DNA of 64,000 nucleotides from Paenibacillus xylanexedens (GCF_007680605.1 NZ_VEIO01000004.1:1-64000), one strand, 5' to 3'. Shown: positions 18,204 to 26,796, numbered from the stretch's first letter. Notes: a model not told the origin generated them from the letters alone. Program-made: numbers and translations.

Positions 18204-18392
18204 TCAGGATACGGAAGAATCCATCTTGACAAGTTCATGCTCAACGACAGAAGTCAATTCTTCCTCATATCCACCCGTAATCCGGTATTTTCTCACATAC
18301 TCCTTCACGAATTTTTTTGGATCTTTAGGACGGAAAATCCGAGTCATTTCCCTCAAACTTTCTTTGACCTCATTGTGACCTTTCGTTGCCAT
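18204..18392 (-). CDS. Small basic hypothetical protein
   Basis: A protein of 62 residues, charged and probably helical (KESLREMTRIFRPKDPKKFVKEYVRKYRI). GGGAGGG lies 7 nt before the ATG and a good terminator follows, so it is a real transcription unit. No family recognised. Confidence 0.7.
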   Translation of the reverse strand: MATKGHNEVKESLREMTRIFRPKDPKKFVKEYVRKYRITGGYEEELTSVVEHELVKMDSSVS

Positions 18393-18787
18393 TGTAATTC
18401 CCTCCCAAAACGTTGAAAGTGAATGCTCCGTTTAGAGAACGCCGAATAAGTCTTAAATGCCATTCATGAAGTTGTGTGCGCGGCTTAAAGCAAGCTTTAG
18501 GTCGGGAACCTCGCCGAATAGCAAGTACCTGACACTATAAATACCCGATATGATTCAGGTTGAATCATAATCTTATTGTATCATATTCGGAACCTCGTTA
18601 CGACTTGACGATTTTTCCTAATATATATAACGGTTTTGCTGCCCAAAAAGTTTAATTCCGAATCATATTTTATAAAACGTTTATTCTATACGGATTAATC
18701 TATCCAGCATAACCCCCAACTATTCGGGGGATATTATCTTGGATCACCAAATCAGTTAACTATATGGAACTAAAAGGAGGACCTGTT
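18393..18787. other. Intergenic between two small genes
   Basis: About 395 bp without a supportable gene. It holds an 8-bp hairpin (ATGATTCA/TGAATCAT near 18551-18569) and a short CCCC/GGGG hairpin at 18713-18729 just upstream of the next gene. Promoters for both divergent genes are expected here but none stands out. Confidence 0.4.
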
Positions 18788-19060
18788 ATGGAACGCAAAG
18801 AACAGGATATGTTGCCCCTTTCGCATGAAAAGGTTGAGGTCGACGGCGTATATATCAATGAAGCCGGGCAGGAAGAGCACCTTCACCGGGGGCAAGAGTT
18901 TCCTGCCGATCTCGTACTTGGCAAAACCGAATGGAAGCTGACAGAGTATGCATTTGATAATCATCACGAAGGAAAAACAGATGAGCGTCTGGTGCCCAAG
19001 GAAGATGATGAAGATAAAAAAGGGAAAATAACCAGCCCTCGCAGACAGATTCAAACTTAA
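18788..19060 (+). CDS. Small acidic hypothetical protein
   Basis: A protein of 90 residues, hydrophilic, with DGVYINEAGQEEHLHRGQEFPADLVLGKTEW in the middle. AAGGAGG lies 7 nt before the ATG at 18788; the longer frame from 18764 has no such site. The middle segment recalls small YjzC-like or phage-type proteins only loosely, so I give no function. Confidence 0.7.
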   Translation: MERKEQDMLPLSHEKVEVDGVYINEAGQEEHLHRGQEFPADLVLGKTEWKLTEYAFDNHHEGKTDERLVPKEDDEDKKGKITSPRRQIQT

Positions 19061-19131
19061 TCCATTCATCGGTTCAGTTCTGTCCACCTCCTACATAGCC
19101 TATATAAAAAGGACAAAGGAGGCTGGGCCGA

Positions 19132-19470
19132 ATGTCTCCCATGAAATCGTCCAGCGGTCTGGATGAAAATATAGCCGGAATGTTGTGTTATTTATTCACG
19201 TTTGTAGGCGGCATCATCTTTCTAGCCGTGGAGAAGCGCAGCCGATTTGTGTTGTTCCATGCCCTTCAATCCGTGACGGTTTTCGGACTGATTATGGTTG
19301 GGCATGTATTGTCGACCTTTCTTCCACTGTTTGGTCCACTTGTAGCTTCACTGTTATCCCTGCTTGGTGTAATCGTATGGCTCCTGACCGTCGTTACAAG
19401 TCTGCAAGGAAAATGGCTGAAACTGCCTTGGGTTGGTGATTTTGCCGAAAAGCAGATGCGGCATCTTTAA
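19132..19470 (+). CDS. DUF4870 small membrane protein
   Basis: A protein of 112 residues with three helices (~14-34, ~43-60, ~66-88) and the DUF4870/Tic20-like pattern: GLDENIAGMLCYLFTFVGGIIFL and RFVLFHALQSV. Function unknown. AAGGAGG lies 10 nt before the ATG. It follows the acidic small gene on the same strand by 71 bp and is followed by a strong hairpin. Confidence 0.85.
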   Translation: MSPMKSSSGLDENIAGMLCYLFTFVGGIIFLAVEKRSRFVLFHALQSVTVFGLIMVGHVLSTFLPLFGPLVASLLSLLGVIVWLLTVVTSLQGKWLKLPWVGDFAEKQMRHL

Positions 19471-19493
19471 TATCGTATCGTGCAATAACAAGA

Positions 19494-19539
19494 AAACACC
19501 GAAACAATGGTTTGTGCTGAACCCATTGTTTCGGTGTTT
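19494..19539 (+). terminator. Long perfect hairpin after the DUF4870 gene
   Basis: A 17-bp perfect stem (19494-19510 with 19523-19539) and a 12-nt loop. The T tract after it is short, so it may be a terminator or an mRNA-end stabiliser. Confidence 0.75.
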
Positions 19540-19731
19540 CCTATGCGTAAATTATGTTAACTGTCCAACATAAAGGTTAACTTATACTCATCGCATTGAT
19601 ATTTTATAACGTGAATAATATATGAAATAAATCATTCATATCCTGAGTCAAAATACGTTATGCCATGAATGATTCATCATGTACGTTTTACATAATAACC
19701 CTTCTGACCAAGCATCAGAGTAAAAATACTT

Positions 19732-21120
19732 TTATGCAGTCTTGCTGTTCTCCTGAGCCATCTCATCTGTATGCTGTGCAGCCAATTCGGCGGCTGTTTC
19801 TTTACTGCCGAGTCCATTAAACAACAAATTCATAAAGATTGCTGTAAAGCTACCTGCAATAATGCCATTGCCCAGCATAATCTGAGCCCATGCTGGTGCA
19901 CCTGCGAACAACTGAGGCACCACCGTTACCCCCAGCCCCATGCCAACAGAACAAGCAATGATGAACAGGTTCTCATGACGGTTCAGGTCCACCTGACTGC
20001 CAATGATGCGGATACCCGACGAAATCACCATACCGAACAATGCCACCATGGCACCGCCAAGCACTGAGCCAGGTACGAGCTGAGCCAGTGCAGCAATTTT
20101 CGGGACAAAGCCAATAACGATCAGCAAACCGCCTGCAACAACGATGACATCACGTGTCTTCACACGTGTCATCTGTACAAGCCCTACATTTTGCGAATAC
20201 GTCGTATAAGGGAAAGAGTTAAAAATCCCCCCAAGCACGATAGCCAGACCCTCTGCACGATATCCACGCGCCAAATCCTTGGAAGTCAGATCCTTGTCCA
20301 ACATTTTACCCAGCGCCATAAATACACCCGTAGATTCGGCCACACTGACAATCGCAACAAGAATCATCGTCAGAATAGGAACAATCTCAAAGGTCGGTCT
20401 TCCGAAATAAAACGGCTGAACCATATGGAACCAGCTTGCATCAAGAACAGGGGCAAATTTCACCTCACCCATGAAGCCAGCAGCCACCGTACCAACGAAA
20501 AGACCGATTAATACAGAGATGGAGCGTACAAAACCTGTAGTGAAACGGGTCATTAAAATAATGAAGATGAATACGCCGAAACCTAGCAACAGATGTACAC
20601 CGCTACCGAAGTCTTCTGCATTCTGGCCCCCACCTAAATCGGTGAATGCAACAGGAATCAGGGTCAGACCAATAATGGTGACCACGGAACCTGTAACCAC
20701 TGGCGGAAAGAGCCGAATGAGTTTGCCGAACAAACCGGAGAAAATGAGAACGAACAGACCGGAGGCAATAATGGCACCGTAAATGGCAGATACGCCGCTG
20801 CTCTTTCCGATCATAATCATCGGAGATACGGCCTGAAAGGCACAGCCCAGCATAACTGGCAGTCCAACGCCGAAATATTTATTGCCCCAGACCTGAAGCA
20901 GAGTGGCTACGCCGCAAGCCAGCAAGTCGATCGCAATCAAATAGGTAAGTTGCTCCTGTGTGAATCCAAGTGCGCTACTCACAATAAGCGGGACAATGAC
21001 AGCTCCTGCATACATCGCAAGTACGTGTTGCAAGCCAAGTGAGAAGGTTTTGACCGGATGCCGGTGACGCTGAAAAATACGTTCGCGTGCCATATTAGTT
21101 CGTGCCCTCCTCATCTGCAA
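19732..21120 (-). CDS. pbuX: Xanthine permease
   Basis: A protein of 462 residues, nucleobase:cation symporter-2 family, with 14 hydrophobic segments. Conserved segments are LGLQHVLAMYAGAVIVPLIV, PVMLGCAFQAVSPMI and the GGIFNSFPYTTYSQNVGLVQMT motif. It imports xanthine, which Xpt converts to XMP. Its start overlaps the end of xpt by 26 bp if the first Met is used; MARERIFQR (Met10) is also possible. It is co-transcribed with xpt under the guanine-type riboswitch. Confidence 0.93.
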   Translation of the reverse strand: MQMRRARTNMARERIFQRHRHPVKTFSLGLQHVLAMYAGAVIVPLIVSSALGFTQEQLTYLIAIDLLACGVATLLQVWGNKYFGVGLPVMLGCAFQAVSPMIMIGKSSGVSAIYGAIIASGLFVLIFSGLFGKLIRLFPPVVTGSVVTIIGLTLIPVAFTDLGGGQNAEDFGSGVHLLLGFGVFIFIILMTRFTTGFVRSISVLIGLFVGTVAAGFMGEVKFAPVLDASWFHMVQPFYFGRPTFEIVPILTMILVAIVSVAESTGVFMALGKMLDKDLTSKDLARGYRAEGLAIVLGGIFNSFPYTTYSQNVGLVQMTRVKTRDVIVVAGGLLIVIGFVPKIAALAQLVPGSVLGGAMVALFGMVISSGIRIIGSQVDLNRHENLFIIACSVGMGLGVTVVPQLFAGAPAWAQIMLGNGIIAGSFTAIFMNLLFNGLGSKETAAELAAQHTDEMAQENSKTA

Positions 21121-21682
21121 AGGTTACTTGTCCATCGGACAATGCACCGATGCGAACCAGGGATTCCACGCGGTAACCCGCTTCTTTCAACAGACGGCCT
21201 CCCGGCTGGAATGCTTTTTCAATCACAATCCCGATCCCTACGACTTCCGCACCTACCTGTTCTACAATGCGAGCCAGACCAAATGCGGCTTCGCCGTTCG
21301 CCAGAAAATCATCAATAATCAGCACACGGTCACCAGGGTTCATAAACTTTTTGGCAACAGTAATTTCATTCGTCTCCTGTTTGGTAAAGGAATACACTTT
21401 CTCCACCAAAATATCTTCCGTTAGAGTAAGTGACTTCTGCTTGCGGGCGAAGATGAGCGGAACGTTCAGTTCAAGTGCTGTCATAATGCCCGGCGCAATA
21501 CCGGATGATTCAATCGTCAGCACACGTGTAATGTTCTCCCCTTCAAAACGGCGAATGAACTCTTTGCCAACTTCCTTCATCAACACCGGGTCCATCTGGT
21601 GGTTCAGGAATGAGTCTACTTTGAGTACCTGCTCGGACAGGACAATGCCTTCCTGTCTTACTTTGTCTTTTAGCAATTGCAT
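21095..21682 (-). CDS. xpt: Xanthine phosphoribosyltransferase
   Basis: A protein of 195 residues, normal for Xpt. PRPP-binding loop VLIIDDFLANGEAA at ~125-138. It makes XMP from xanthine and PRPP for purine salvage. The ATG at 21682 has GGGAGG 8 nt upstream; the frame is open to 21970, but that part is the riboswitch leader. Followed by pbuX in an overlapping arrangement, as in B. subtilis. Confidence 0.95.
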   Translation of the reverse strand: MQLLKDKVRQEGIVLSEQVLKVDSFLNHQMDPVLMKEVGKEFIRRFEGENITRVLTIESSGIAPGIMTALELNVPLIFARKQKSLTLTEDILVEKVYSFTKQETNEITVAKKFMNPGDRVLIIDDFLANGEAAFGLARIVEQVGAEVVGIGIVIEKAFQPGGRLLKEAGYRVESLVRIGALSDGQVTFADEEGTN

Positions 21683-21749
21683 CGTTTTTTCCTCCCAAAT
21701 GCCCTCTACCGCCATGTACAGTCTGCTCCGCAATATCTCTCCCGTGTAA

Positions 21750-21800
21750 AAAACAAAAAGCCCGCCTGTCCACACCTGCGGCATGAACCGGAGACGGGAA
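21750..21800 (-). terminator. Riboswitch-controlled terminator of xpt-pbuX
   Basis: Read on the minus strand: outer stem CCCGTCT/AGGCGGG, inner stem GTTCATGCC/GGTGTGGAC (9 bp with G-U pairs), loop GCA, then CTTTTTGTTTTTT. It ends about 70 nt before the xpt ATG. The 5' arm overlaps the sequence that can pair with the aptamer's 3' end. Confidence 0.9.
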
Positions 21801-21927
21801 AGACGGACTTGTTCCTGTACGGACACAAGCCGCTTGAACACTGCAAACGCCATAGGGTGAGGCTGAGGAAGCATACCTATGTATTTATTAGGTAGACCTG
21901 ACTTAACCCACGCAGAGCGTAGAAGCA

Positions 21928-22000
21928 TCCTTCCCGTAGTCCAATCATTCCGGTGATCGGGTAGAGACATGCAGGCCTATTCCTGCACATATACGAGTAA
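21928..22000 (-). ncRNA. Purine (guanine-type) riboswitch of xpt-pbuX
   Basis: Aptamer at 21998-21933 on the minus strand. P1: CTCGTA pairs with TACGGG. P2: GTGCAGG/CCTGCAT with loop AATAGG. J2/3: GTCTCTAC. P3: CCGATCA/TGATTGG with loop CCGGAA. J3/1: AC, whose C is the base that selects guanine or xanthine over adenine. The two loops keep GG and CC for the kissing contact but are 6 nt each, one shorter than usual. ACGGGAAGGA at its 3' end (21937-21928) can pair over 10 bp, with one G-U, with TCTTTCCCGT (21805-21796) in the terminator arm. Ligand binding should lock P1, free the terminator and switch the operon off. Confidence 0.9.
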
Positions 22001-22285
22001 CGGCTATTCAATTCATTTTGGCTTCACGATTCGTATCCATGTATAATTGCGAACCTGAATGTAAAAGTGTAATCTCACTAACAATGTTAGAAGTATACCG
22101 AATTGGCGGCTTGAAATAAAGAGGTATTTTCATGGAATTTGCGGAAACGATGTTTCTTTTGCATAATGGGGATGATTGATTTTCATTTTTTATGTACAAT
22201 ATGAGAACAAAAGCGTGTCCTTACAGGATTAATCCTTGGAGAAGGCGTGCTGAATCTATATTAGTCGTTAAAGGAGATTGTCACA
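22001..22285. other. Intergenic between the xpt leader and mscL
   Basis: About 285 bp that should hold divergent promoters of xpt (minus) and mscL (plus). A small palindrome CTAAC/GTTAG lies near 22076-22088. No convincing -35/-10 pair stands out. Confidence 0.4.
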
Positions 22286-22780
22286 ATGAGAGGTATACTG
22301 AAAGAATTTAAGGAGTTTGCTGTTCGCGGCAACGTCATTGATCTGGCGGTCGGTGTAATTATCGGAGCTGCTTTTGGAAAAATCGTTACGTCCCTTGTGA
22401 ATGATATCATCATGCCACCGGTTGGGAAACTGCTCGGCGGAATCGATTTCAGCCAAAAGATCATTAACCTTGACCCTGACGTAAAGACAGCCGGTGGACA
22501 AGACATCACAACACTGGCTCAAGCCAACGAAGCCGGTGCTACCGTCATCGCTTACGGTCAATTTATCAATGTGATGATTGATTTCATTATCGTGGCGTTC
22601 TGTATCTTCATGTTGGTTAAGGGCATTAACTATTTGAAGCGCAAAGAGCATGCCAAGCCTGAGCCGAAAAAAACAACGAAAGCCTGCAAGTACTGCCTGT
22701 CTGAAATTCCGGCTGCGGCTACTCGTTGTTCCCAATGCACTTCCCAGCTCGAGGCTGAAGGAAGCAACGCTCCGGCATAA
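22286..22780 (+). CDS. mscL: Large-conductance mechanosensitive channel with C-terminal zinc ribbon
   Basis: A protein of 164 residues. MscL core at 1-115: FKEFAVRGNVIDLAVGVIIGAAFGKIVTSLVNDIIMPPVG is the pore helix and the second helix is FINVMIDFIIVAFCIFMLVKGINYL. It opens under membrane tension and releases solutes during osmotic downshock. A zinc ribbon (CKYCLSEIPAAATRCSQC, ~131-148) is added at the C-terminus; this is seen in some Bacillota, and its role is unknown. AAAGGAG lies 10 nt before the ATG. Confidence 0.95.
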   Translation: MRGILKEFKEFAVRGNVIDLAVGVIIGAAFGKIVTSLVNDIIMPPVGKLLGGIDFSQKIINLDPDVKTAGGQDITTLAQANEAGATVIAYGQFINVMIDFIIVAFCIFMLVKGINYLKRKEHAKPEPKKTTKACKYCLSEIPAAATRCSQCTSQLEAEGSNAPA

Positions 22781-22987
22781 TGATTGGATTTATTATTGTG
22801 TAGAGCGAACAATTAAATAAAGCAAAACGCAGGTTTGGTTCTTGATACAGCGATGCCATCTAAGCCAATGTACGCTTATGTATTCATTATTGTTCTGCAT
22901 CTATAGAGCATTTAAGCATACTCCTTCTTGTTTGATCGAAAACTTTTTTTATATGCATACGCATAGAAAGCACATCAAACCTGCAAA

Positions 22988-23024
22988 TGTCCAGGTTCCA
23001 CCTTAATGGTGGGACCTTTTTTTA
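22988..23024 (+). terminator. Strong terminator downstream of mscL
   Basis: A 9-bp stem GGTTCCACC/GGTGGGACC with a 5-nt loop, then TTTTTTT. It lies ~210 bp after mscL; the stretch between contains a 9-bp inverted repeat (22829-22837 with 22977-22985). Confidence 0.9.
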
Positions 23025-23063
23025 TTCATTGTGATTACTGTACGCCGGTCATGCGTCTCTTAT

Positions 23064-23366
23064 TTAGAAACGTTTTGGCAGCAAGTGTTCCAGAATCGAT
23101 TTGAGATCTTTGTCTTCCTTGTAGACCTCTTCCCCGGTATCCAGTTCAGTAACCCGAATGTATTCAAAATTGGCGCTGGCATCCGTCGGTTTAAACAGCA
23201 ACTGTGCTTCGTCTTCCAAACGAACATGAAATCCCATGTCTTTAAACATCGTCGTAAGCTGACTCGTGGCCGGCTCCTGACCTTGCCCTACAAAGATAAG
23301 TCCCCTAAGCGCTTTACGCTCCTGAGGTTGCGGATAAATCACCTGAAAGTGTACAATGCATTCCAT
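23064..23366 (-). CDS. Hypothetical protein, 100 residues
   Basis: AAAGGGG lies 9 nt before the ATG, and codon use looks coding. The sequence (MECIVHFQVIYPQPQERKAL..., FKDMGFHVRLEDEAQLLFKPTDASANFEYIRV) suggests a small alpha/beta domain without membrane segments or metal motifs. I do not recognise a family. Confidence 0.7.
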   Translation of the reverse strand: MECIVHFQVIYPQPQERKALRGLIFVGQGQEPATSQLTTMFKDMGFHVRLEDEAQLLFKPTDASANFEYIRVTELDTGEEVYKEDKDLKSILEHLLPKRF

Positions 23367-23445
23367 ACAATCGTTCCCCTTTCGTTAAAAAAATAGTTTG
23401 TGAAATTTTGAACTTTAAATTCTGCTATATAAGGAGATACGTTTC

Positions 23446-24243
23446 ATGACCCCAGAACGTTTCGACATTTATGACGATCAGCAAAAATGGATCGGTACAG
23501 CACCCCGTAACGAGGTTCATGCCAAAGGATATTGGCATCGTTCCTTTCATTGCTGGATCGTGCGTGACGAAGGCGACAAGCGCATGGTTCTGTTTCAGCG
23601 ACGACGGGATATTAAAGATACTTTTCCCGGATATTACGATATCACAGCGGCAGGCCACCTCGTAGCCGGTGAACAGCTACAGGATGCACATCGTGAACTC
23701 GAGGAAGAGCTCGGTGTGCATACGTCATTCGATGCGTTGACTTATTTGTTTACGGCTACGCAACAGCTACAGGGTGAGGTACGTGGTGTTCCGTTTCTGG
23801 ATCGGGAATTCAGCGCCGTCTATGGTCTGTGCCTGAACCAGCCACTGGAATCCTATGTTCTCCAGGCTAGCGAAGTGGATAGTCTCTATGAGGCACCACT
23901 GGATGACTTGCTCGCCCTGTTCCGCCAAGAGAAGGATGCCGTTCAGGCATTCGGTGTGCGTGCGCAACAACGGACATTCAAGGAAGAAGGCGAAGCGTTA
24001 TCTATGTCACCACAGGATGGCACACCTTTATCCTCTTCCCCACGAACTGGTGAATTTATGTTTGATGGCACCCGAGAAGTCATGACGACAACGACTGATC
24101 TTTCGTGCAATCGTGGCGATTATAAGCCTTCCGCCAGCGCCGTACGTCTTGTGAGCGAAATACGTCTGGCGGATTTTGTGCCGCACGGCACCACCTATTA
24201 TATCGACGTACTCGAAGCTTTGAAACGAGTTGCCGGAGTCTAA
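23446..24243 (+). CDS. Nudix hydrolase
   Basis: A protein of 265 residues. Nudix box in residues ~70-92: GHLVAGEQLQDAHRELEEELGV, with the REL-EE catalytic core. The N-terminal part (FDIYDDQQKWIGTAPRNEVHAKGYWHRSFHCWIV) is of the isopentenyl-diphosphate-isomerase-like Nudix group. The C-terminal ~90 residues add a region of low similarity, with a Ser/Pro-rich linker. Substrate unknown. AAGGAG lies 9 nt before the ATG. Confidence 0.88.
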   Translation: MTPERFDIYDDQQKWIGTAPRNEVHAKGYWHRSFHCWIVRDEGDKRMVLFQRRRDIKDTFPGYYDITAAGHLVAGEQLQDAHRELEEELGVHTSFDALTYLFTATQQLQGEVRGVPFLDREFSAVYGLCLNQPLESYVLQASEVDSLYEAPLDDLLALFRQEKDAVQAFGVRAQQRTFKEEGEALSMSPQDGTPLSSSPRTGEFMFDGTREVMTTTTDLSCNRGDYKPSASAVRLVSEIRLADFVPHGTTYYIDVLEALKRVAGV

Positions 24244-24475
24244 CTTCATTTTTTCAAAAATAGCATCACTTCATACCTTTAACCAGTACCTAGACCAATC
24301 AATACCTCTTATATTCCAGTAACATCATCCTCTAGGTATTCCAGAAGCATTCTTTTACTATCAACCGGATGGCAAACCAATGCTGTAACAAGCATCACTG
24401 CATTTTGGTTCTGAATTGTATTTTTGTACTCACGAACCTCCTAAAGCGAATGTGCACGAGCTTGGGCTCAGAAAA
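24244..24475. other. Intergenic, no gene seen
   Basis: No ORF with start signals. The segment near 24325-24382 can be read as a short 22-codon frame without start; not supported as a gene. Confidence 0.4.
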
Positions 24476-24674
24476 ATTCTAACGATCACAGGGAACGTTA
24501 TTTGCCCCATTATGAGATGTCGTGAAATGTAACGATCACCAGAGACGTTATTTAGGCGAAAATGGCTTCAATTGCGCTAAAAAGGTGGTTATTGGACGAA
24601 ATAGCGTTCCTGAGGATCGTTAGAATCTGAAAGAGGTGGATTTCGCCAAAATAAGGCTTGTGGTGATCGTTAGC
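24476..24674. repeat. Nested inverted-repeat element
   Basis: Four related units in the order A, A, A', A'. A: TCTAACGATCACAGGGAACG (from 24478) and GTAACGATCACCAGAGACG (from 24529). A' (reverse complement): CGTTCCTGAGGATCGTTAGA (from 24605) and CTTGTGGTGATCGTTAGC (from 24657). Outer and inner pairs can form one long two-tier hairpin. It does not code for protein and has the look of a dispersed intergenic repeat. Confidence 0.75.
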
Positions 24675-24896
24675 ACTCAACGCTCAACCATAACCTTCCG
24701 AGTATGTGATAGAAAAGAGGCTGGAAGGTGTCGTGCTTTGCTCTACCTTAAGGTTCCGATGACGCATCATTCGTCGCATGAGCAAAGCAGAATTTAAGGA
24801 TAATTGACCGAGGATAACAGTTAAGGCAGGACCACAGTTACGCGCGATAACAGTTACAAGAGGATGGCCACGGTTGAGTTGACACAAAATAACAAA
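24675..24896. other. Intergenic, no gene seen
   Basis: No supportable gene. It contains several short repeats of the word GATAACAGTTA near 24812-24855. Confidence 0.4.
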
Positions 24897-24950
24897 AAAA
24901 AGGACGAAGTCACAGTGAACATCCATTCACGCCTCGTCCTTTTGCTATTT
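24890..24950 (-). terminator. Bidirectional hairpin downstream of the TrmB gene
   Basis: AAAAGGACGA (24898-24907) pairs with TCGTCCTTTT (24934-24943), and GTGAA/TTCAC inside. T tracts lie on both sides; on the minus strand eight T follow. It is ~170 bp past the TrmB-family stop. Confidence 0.85.
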
Positions 24951-25113
24951 TTTTCAGCTGCTACTTTAGTTTTAATCAAACTTGCACTTGTTCTCATACT
25001 TGTCATCCGCTACATGTTTACTTTTTCAGCTGTTACTGTTTTTACTTTGTCATCCCGTTCTTGTTCTTACGTACGAGTCTCCCGTAAGAGTTCTTCTCTT
25101 ACTGCACTAACTG

Positions 25114-25917
25114 TCACTTCTCACTCTCCGGCGCAGGGGTAGACCAGTACCGTTCTGCAATGTCTGCGTACCGACGTCCGTAGCGATCCTCCAACTCCTC
25201 ACCCATATCCTGCTCCAGTTCATACAGCACCAGTTCTTGTGCAAAATGATTCAGTAGCAATCCGGTCATTACCGGATGTGCCGTGACCACGGCCTGCGTC
25301 GGGCATGACTCCCCACGCATGCCCAGCATGCACCAACGGCGATCTACAACGAGCGAGAACTTACGCCCGGTATCCATGCCATGTGACGGCAATCCCGGCA
25401 AAGGAAGTGGCTGATCCACCATACCTTCCCCACCTTCACAGGACCACAATAAGCGCACCCCACGAGCCTCAGCCTGCTGCAAATCCTCTCGCAGCAATTC
25501 TGCTTCCTCGCGCCACACATCCACCACAATCTCGTGCTGTGCTGCGGCAAGTTCACGACTCAGATTCTCCAGAACATTTTTGTCGCCTTCGACATTGTAA
25601 AATACAGGTTTCTCCGGTTCGCTCTTCGGCATACTTCGCTCGACGTAATCCAGAGAAGTGTGCATCTGATCCGAGATCATGCGTGTCATCTCTTCCGGTT
25701 TCAACATGCTGTACTTCGCAGGTTCTCCCGGACTGCACCGGAGAAATCCTCTGGATTCCAGTCGTTGCAAGGTCGCATATACATTGGAACGGGACACGCC
25801 CAGCCGTTTGGCTACCTCATATCCAGACGCTGATCCCTGGCGGGCTAATTCCACCATAATTTTAGATTCCATCTCGGTGAACCCGAGATGACGTAGATGA
25901 TGCAGCAGTTGGTCCAT
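25114..25917 (-). CDS. TrmB-family transcriptional regulator
   Basis: A protein of 267 residues. Winged helix at ~1-75: LGFTEMESKIMVELARQGSASGYEVAKRLGVSRSNVYATLQRLESRGFL. The C-terminal part is a TrmB-type ligand domain with a PLD-like fold (EIVVDVWREEAELLREDLQQAEARGVRL). TrmB proteins mostly sense sugars in archaea; bacterial members are less known. I chose the ATG at 25917 (GGGGGG 8 nt upstream) over a TTG at 25944. It follows the zinc-ribbon gene by 60 bp, probably in one transcript. Confidence 0.85.
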   Translation of the reverse strand: MDQLLHHLRHLGFTEMESKIMVELARQGSASGYEVAKRLGVSRSNVYATLQRLESRGFLRCSPGEPAKYSMLKPEEMTRMISDQMHTSLDYVERSMPKSEPEKPVFYNVEGDKNVLENLSRELAAAQHEIVVDVWREEAELLREDLQQAEARGVRLLWSCEGGEGMVDQPLPLPGLPSHGMDTGRKFSLVVDRRWCMLGMRGESCPTQAVVTAHPVMTGLLLNHFAQELVLYELEQDMGEELEDRYGRRYADIAERYWSTPAPESEK

Positions 25918-25977
25918 ATTTCTGTCCCCCCATGCTGTCAGCAACCAGCACTGCCTGACGGCAGCACGTCTACTGCA

Positions 25978-26796
25978 TCAAATCTGCTCGGCTCCGCAAC
26001 GCGGGCACCACTTCGAGCCTTTTGGCAATTCGGATGCACAAATCTGACACTTCACCATTTCACGTGGTACTTCCGTCTGCACATCTACGGTGTTCACAAT
26101 CGGATTGTTTTCTTTCCAATAACGAATACGCTCATCCAGCTCCTGCTGACGCTCACGTTCCCGTTGCATCTCCTCTTCTCTGCGGCGTTCCCACTCAGCA
26201 TCGAATGCCTCCTTCTCTTCGAGCGTAAACTCGGTGCTGTTATATCCCGGTTCCGTATCCAAATCAGCAATTGAAGGGATAACCGTATGATACGGCTCGG
26301 TCTCTTCATGTTCTTCCACAACCGGCGGTGCGTCAAAAATCGACTGTTCCGCAACCGGGTTCTGTGCAGCTGCCGTCTCGTGATTTGCCGTTTTGGCAAC
26401 CCCTGCGGCTCCGGCCGCTCCCGATGCAGCTGCACCCGGTTTGGATTCGCCCAATTTGCGTCCACACTTCGGACAGAAGTTGGCATCCAGTGATGCGACG
26501 TGTCCACACTCACACAGGCGTTCATTCTTCAACTCGGCAATCTTGCTGCGAAGAGCGTCGATCTCATCCTGCAACTCATCACACAGATTAGACAGATCCA
26601 CCATTTCCTTTTCAGCGAGCGTCATATCCTGTGCCCGATAACCTTCATAGAAGATGCGGCCCATATCGGTAAAATGGACTTCTTGTTCCTGTTGCAAGCC
26701 CACAATCTGATTGTTCAATTTGCCAATCTCAACGGCATGCTGGGCACGCTCTGTTGCTTTGTTTGCTCCGTTTTTGATGCGCTGAAGCAGTTTCAT
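25978..26796 (-). CDS. Double zinc-ribbon coiled-coil protein
   Basis: A protein of 272 residues. N-terminal coiled coil (~1-90; KLNNQIVGLQQEQEVHFTDMG and LSNLCDELQDEIDALRSKIAELKNE); first zinc ribbon CECGHVASLDANFCPKCG at ~95-112; Ala/Gly-rich linker; a charged region with many Glu and Arg; second ribbon CQICASELPKGSKWCPRCG at the C-terminus. No enzymatic motif. Probably a scaffold or regulator in the cytoplasm. GAGGAGG lies upstream of the GTG-ATG start pair; I use the ATG. First gene of a pair with the TrmB-type regulator. Confidence 0.8.
   Translation of the reverse strand: MKLLQRIKNGANKATERAQHAVEIGKLNNQIVGLQQEQEVHFTDMGRIFYEGYRAQDMTLAEKEMVDLSNLCDELQDEIDALRSKIAELKNERLCECGHVASLDANFCPKCGRKLGESKPGAAASGAAGAAGVAKTANHETAAAQNPVAEQSIFDAPPVVEEHEETEPYHTVIPSIADLDTEPGYNSTEFTLEEKEAFDAEWERRREEEMQRERERQQELDERIRYWKENNPIVNTVDVQTEVPREMVKCQICASELPKGSKWCPRCGAEQI

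Noticed and set aside
21683..21970. N-terminal extension of xpt
   Set aside because: The open frame covers the riboswitch and terminator leader; the ATG at 21682 has a good ribosome binding site and gives the normal Xpt length.
24325..24382. Short frame ending in YYQPDGKPML as a gene remnant
   Set aside because: 22 codons with no start and no recognised family; could be chance.
24864..25142. Plus-strand frame near the terminator
   Set aside because: It crosses the bidirectional terminator and the end of the TrmB gene; no start signal.
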